Assembly (NCBI GenBank): GCA_020846575.1
Contig: JADLDQ010000098.1
Coordinates: forward strand, 1 to 14,114
Direction: 5' to 3'
DNA: 14,114 bases
Source of the DNA: Burkholderiales bacterium
GTDB lineage: Bacteria > Pseudomonadota > Gammaproteobacteria > Burkholderiales > SG8-39
Part shown: one piece after another, positions 13,096-14,114 of the stretch
How positions within the stretch are numbered: the first letter of the stretch is position 1
Layout of the letters: each line of letters opens with the position of its first letter
Translations under genes and position numbers: made by a program
Notes under the pieces: generated by a model
Told to the model about the DNA's origin: nothing
The model's database searches: none
What the model saw: only the letters and a program-made list of their open reading frames with translations

Positions 13096-14114
13096 TCAAT
13101 CCCGTATGACCTTGAGGGCGGCGGCGCCGAGCCCGAACTGGAAGAAGATCTGGGTCCAGTCCCTCAGGTTCTTGGTGAAGGTGGTGCGGTCGATCTCCTC
13201 GGGGACGATGATGGCGTCGCCCGGGATCAGCCGTGCGCCGCTGATCGATGCCCTCAGGAAGCCGCCGCCCTGGCGCGCGCTCAGCACCGAACCGTCGGCG
13301 CGCAGCACGTAGGTGCTCGATTCGTCGGCCGACCGGGTCGCGCCGCCCGCGTAGCCGAGGTAGTCGGCCACCCGCGCATCCGGCCGGTAGACGAACGAAT
13401 TGCCGGAGAAGACCGAGCCGAACACGCTCACCATCGAGGGGCGCGGCGGCACGTAGAAGCGGTCGCCGTCCTCGAGCACGATCTCGGGCAGGTCGGCGAT
13501 GGCGGGCTGCTCGGGCATCTGCAGCACGATGCGCCCGCTGGAACGCAGCTCCCTCAGGCGCAGGACCAGGCGGCGTTGGGCGTCCGCCTGTTCCTTGAGG
13601 CTCGCCGAGTCCTCGGTCGTCATCACGTTCTGCGCCCGCGTGGTGGCCTGGCGCTGGATGTCCTGCTCGAGCCGGTTGATGGATTCGTCGAGAGCCTTTT
13701 GCTGCTGCACCCGGGTCGATTCGCGGGTGAATTCGGCGCCGAACAGGAAGGCCTCGCGCGTGGCGCCGCCGATGCGCACCAGCAGCTGGCGCAGCGTCTC
13801 GCCCGGCCGGATCTGGTAGATGCCGGGGGCGGGCACCTCGCCCTCGACGCGGATGAACTTGGTCTGCTTCGCCTGCGGCAGCGCGATGTCCTCGCGCGAG
13901 AACACCGTCAGCACGTCGCCCGGGCGCAGCGCGAGGTTGTGCTGCGGGTCGGCCTCGATCACCGCCCGGGCGAGGTTGAAGGGCAGCAGGTCGGTCGCGA
14001 GCGTCTCGGGATTGATGCGCTCGATCACCGCGTATTCCCAGTTCACCTCGTTGGTCGAGGGGGCGATCTGGTTGAGCAGCCGCGTGCGGTCGAACCCCGG
14101 CGCCTGCGCGGCGC
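13096..14114 (-). CDS. Outer-membrane polysaccharide export protein (Wza/OPX family, SLBB domains), C-terminal part
   Basis: Forms the outer-membrane channel or its periplasmic part through which the glycan leaves the cell. The frame is open to the window edge (339 residues seen), so the N-terminus, with the expected signal peptide and export domain, is outside; a GTG at 14046 is internal. LALRPGDVLTVFS opens a first SLBB domain (FIRVEGEVPAPGIYQIRPGE, then LVRIGGATREAFLFGA). A long, Gln- and Arg-rich, probably coiled-coil insert follows. A second SLBB domain reads MVSVFGSVFSGNSFVYRPD, then YLGYAGGA. ARLIPGDAIIVPEEI leads to a C-terminal hydrophobic segment, IFFQFGLGAAALKVI, probably membrane-associated. 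The long insert suggests a member of the large multi-SLBB group rather than plain E. coli Wza. It is convergent with the fusion gene. Confidence 0.9.
   Translation of the reverse strand, partial: AAQAPGFDRTRLLNQIAPSTNEVNWEYAVIERINPETLATDLLPFNLARAVIEADPQHNLALRPGDVLTVFSREDIALPQAKQTKFIRVEGEVPAPGIYQIRPGETLRQLLVRIGGATREAFLFGAEFTRESTRVQQQKALDESINRLEQDIQRQATTRAQNVMTTEDSASLKEQADAQRRLVLRLRELRSSGRIVLQMPEQPAIADLPEIVLEDGDRFYVPPRPSMVSVFGSVFSGNSFVYRPDARVADYLGYAGGATRSADESSTYVLRADGSVLSARQGGGFLRASISGARLIPGDAIIVPEEIDRTTFTKNLRDWTQIFFQFGLGAAALKVIRD

Overview
The window is part of a surface-polysaccharide (capsule, exopolysaccharide or O-antigen) biosynthesis locus from a high-GC Gram-negative bacterium. The GC-rich codons, GTG and TTG starts, nucleotide-sugar genes and a Wza-like outer-membrane export protein fit a proteobacterium. 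I cannot name the genus. Both ends cut through genes: the left edge inside a GDP-mannose 4,6-dehydratase and the right edge inside the export protein.

Left block (2-2716, + strand): a compact gmd / reductase / ColD-type operon. The third gene has the pyridoxal-enzyme fold, but histidine stands where aminotransferases carry the PLP lysine. That marks the GDP-4-keto-6-deoxy-D-mannose 3-dehydratase of colitose synthesis. The pathway therefore most likely makes GDP-L-colitose, and the middle gene is probably ColC rather than a GDP-fucose synthase.

Middle block (2717-6253): a methyltransferase gene of clearly lower GC (3146-3913, TTG start) lies between two perfect 18-bp direct repeats and several hairpins, which looks like an acquired cassette. 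Two family 2 glycosyltransferases follow, facing away from each other (4965-4060 on the - strand, 5097-6047 on the + strand).

Right block (6254-12999): a - strand pair encodes a sulfotransferase and an inositol-monophosphatase-family phosphatase. After a 326-bp divergent gap comes a tightly coupled + strand operon of four genes: a KdsB-like cytidylyltransferase, a methyltransferase with a zinc-ribbon-like N-terminus, a D-2-hydroxyacid dehydrogenase, and a 626-residue fusion of a glycosyltransferase with a zinc alcohol dehydrogenase. This operon may make and transfer a modified CMP-activated keto-deoxy sugar; I do not recognise the pathway. The export protein (13096 to the right edge, - strand) ends the window.

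Together the genes suggest a glycan containing a 3,6-dideoxyhexose (colitose), a CMP-activated acidic sugar, and methyl and sulfate groups. No flippase, polymerase, ABC transporter or chain-length regulator is visible. No RNA genes, CRISPR arrays or intact insertion sequences were seen.
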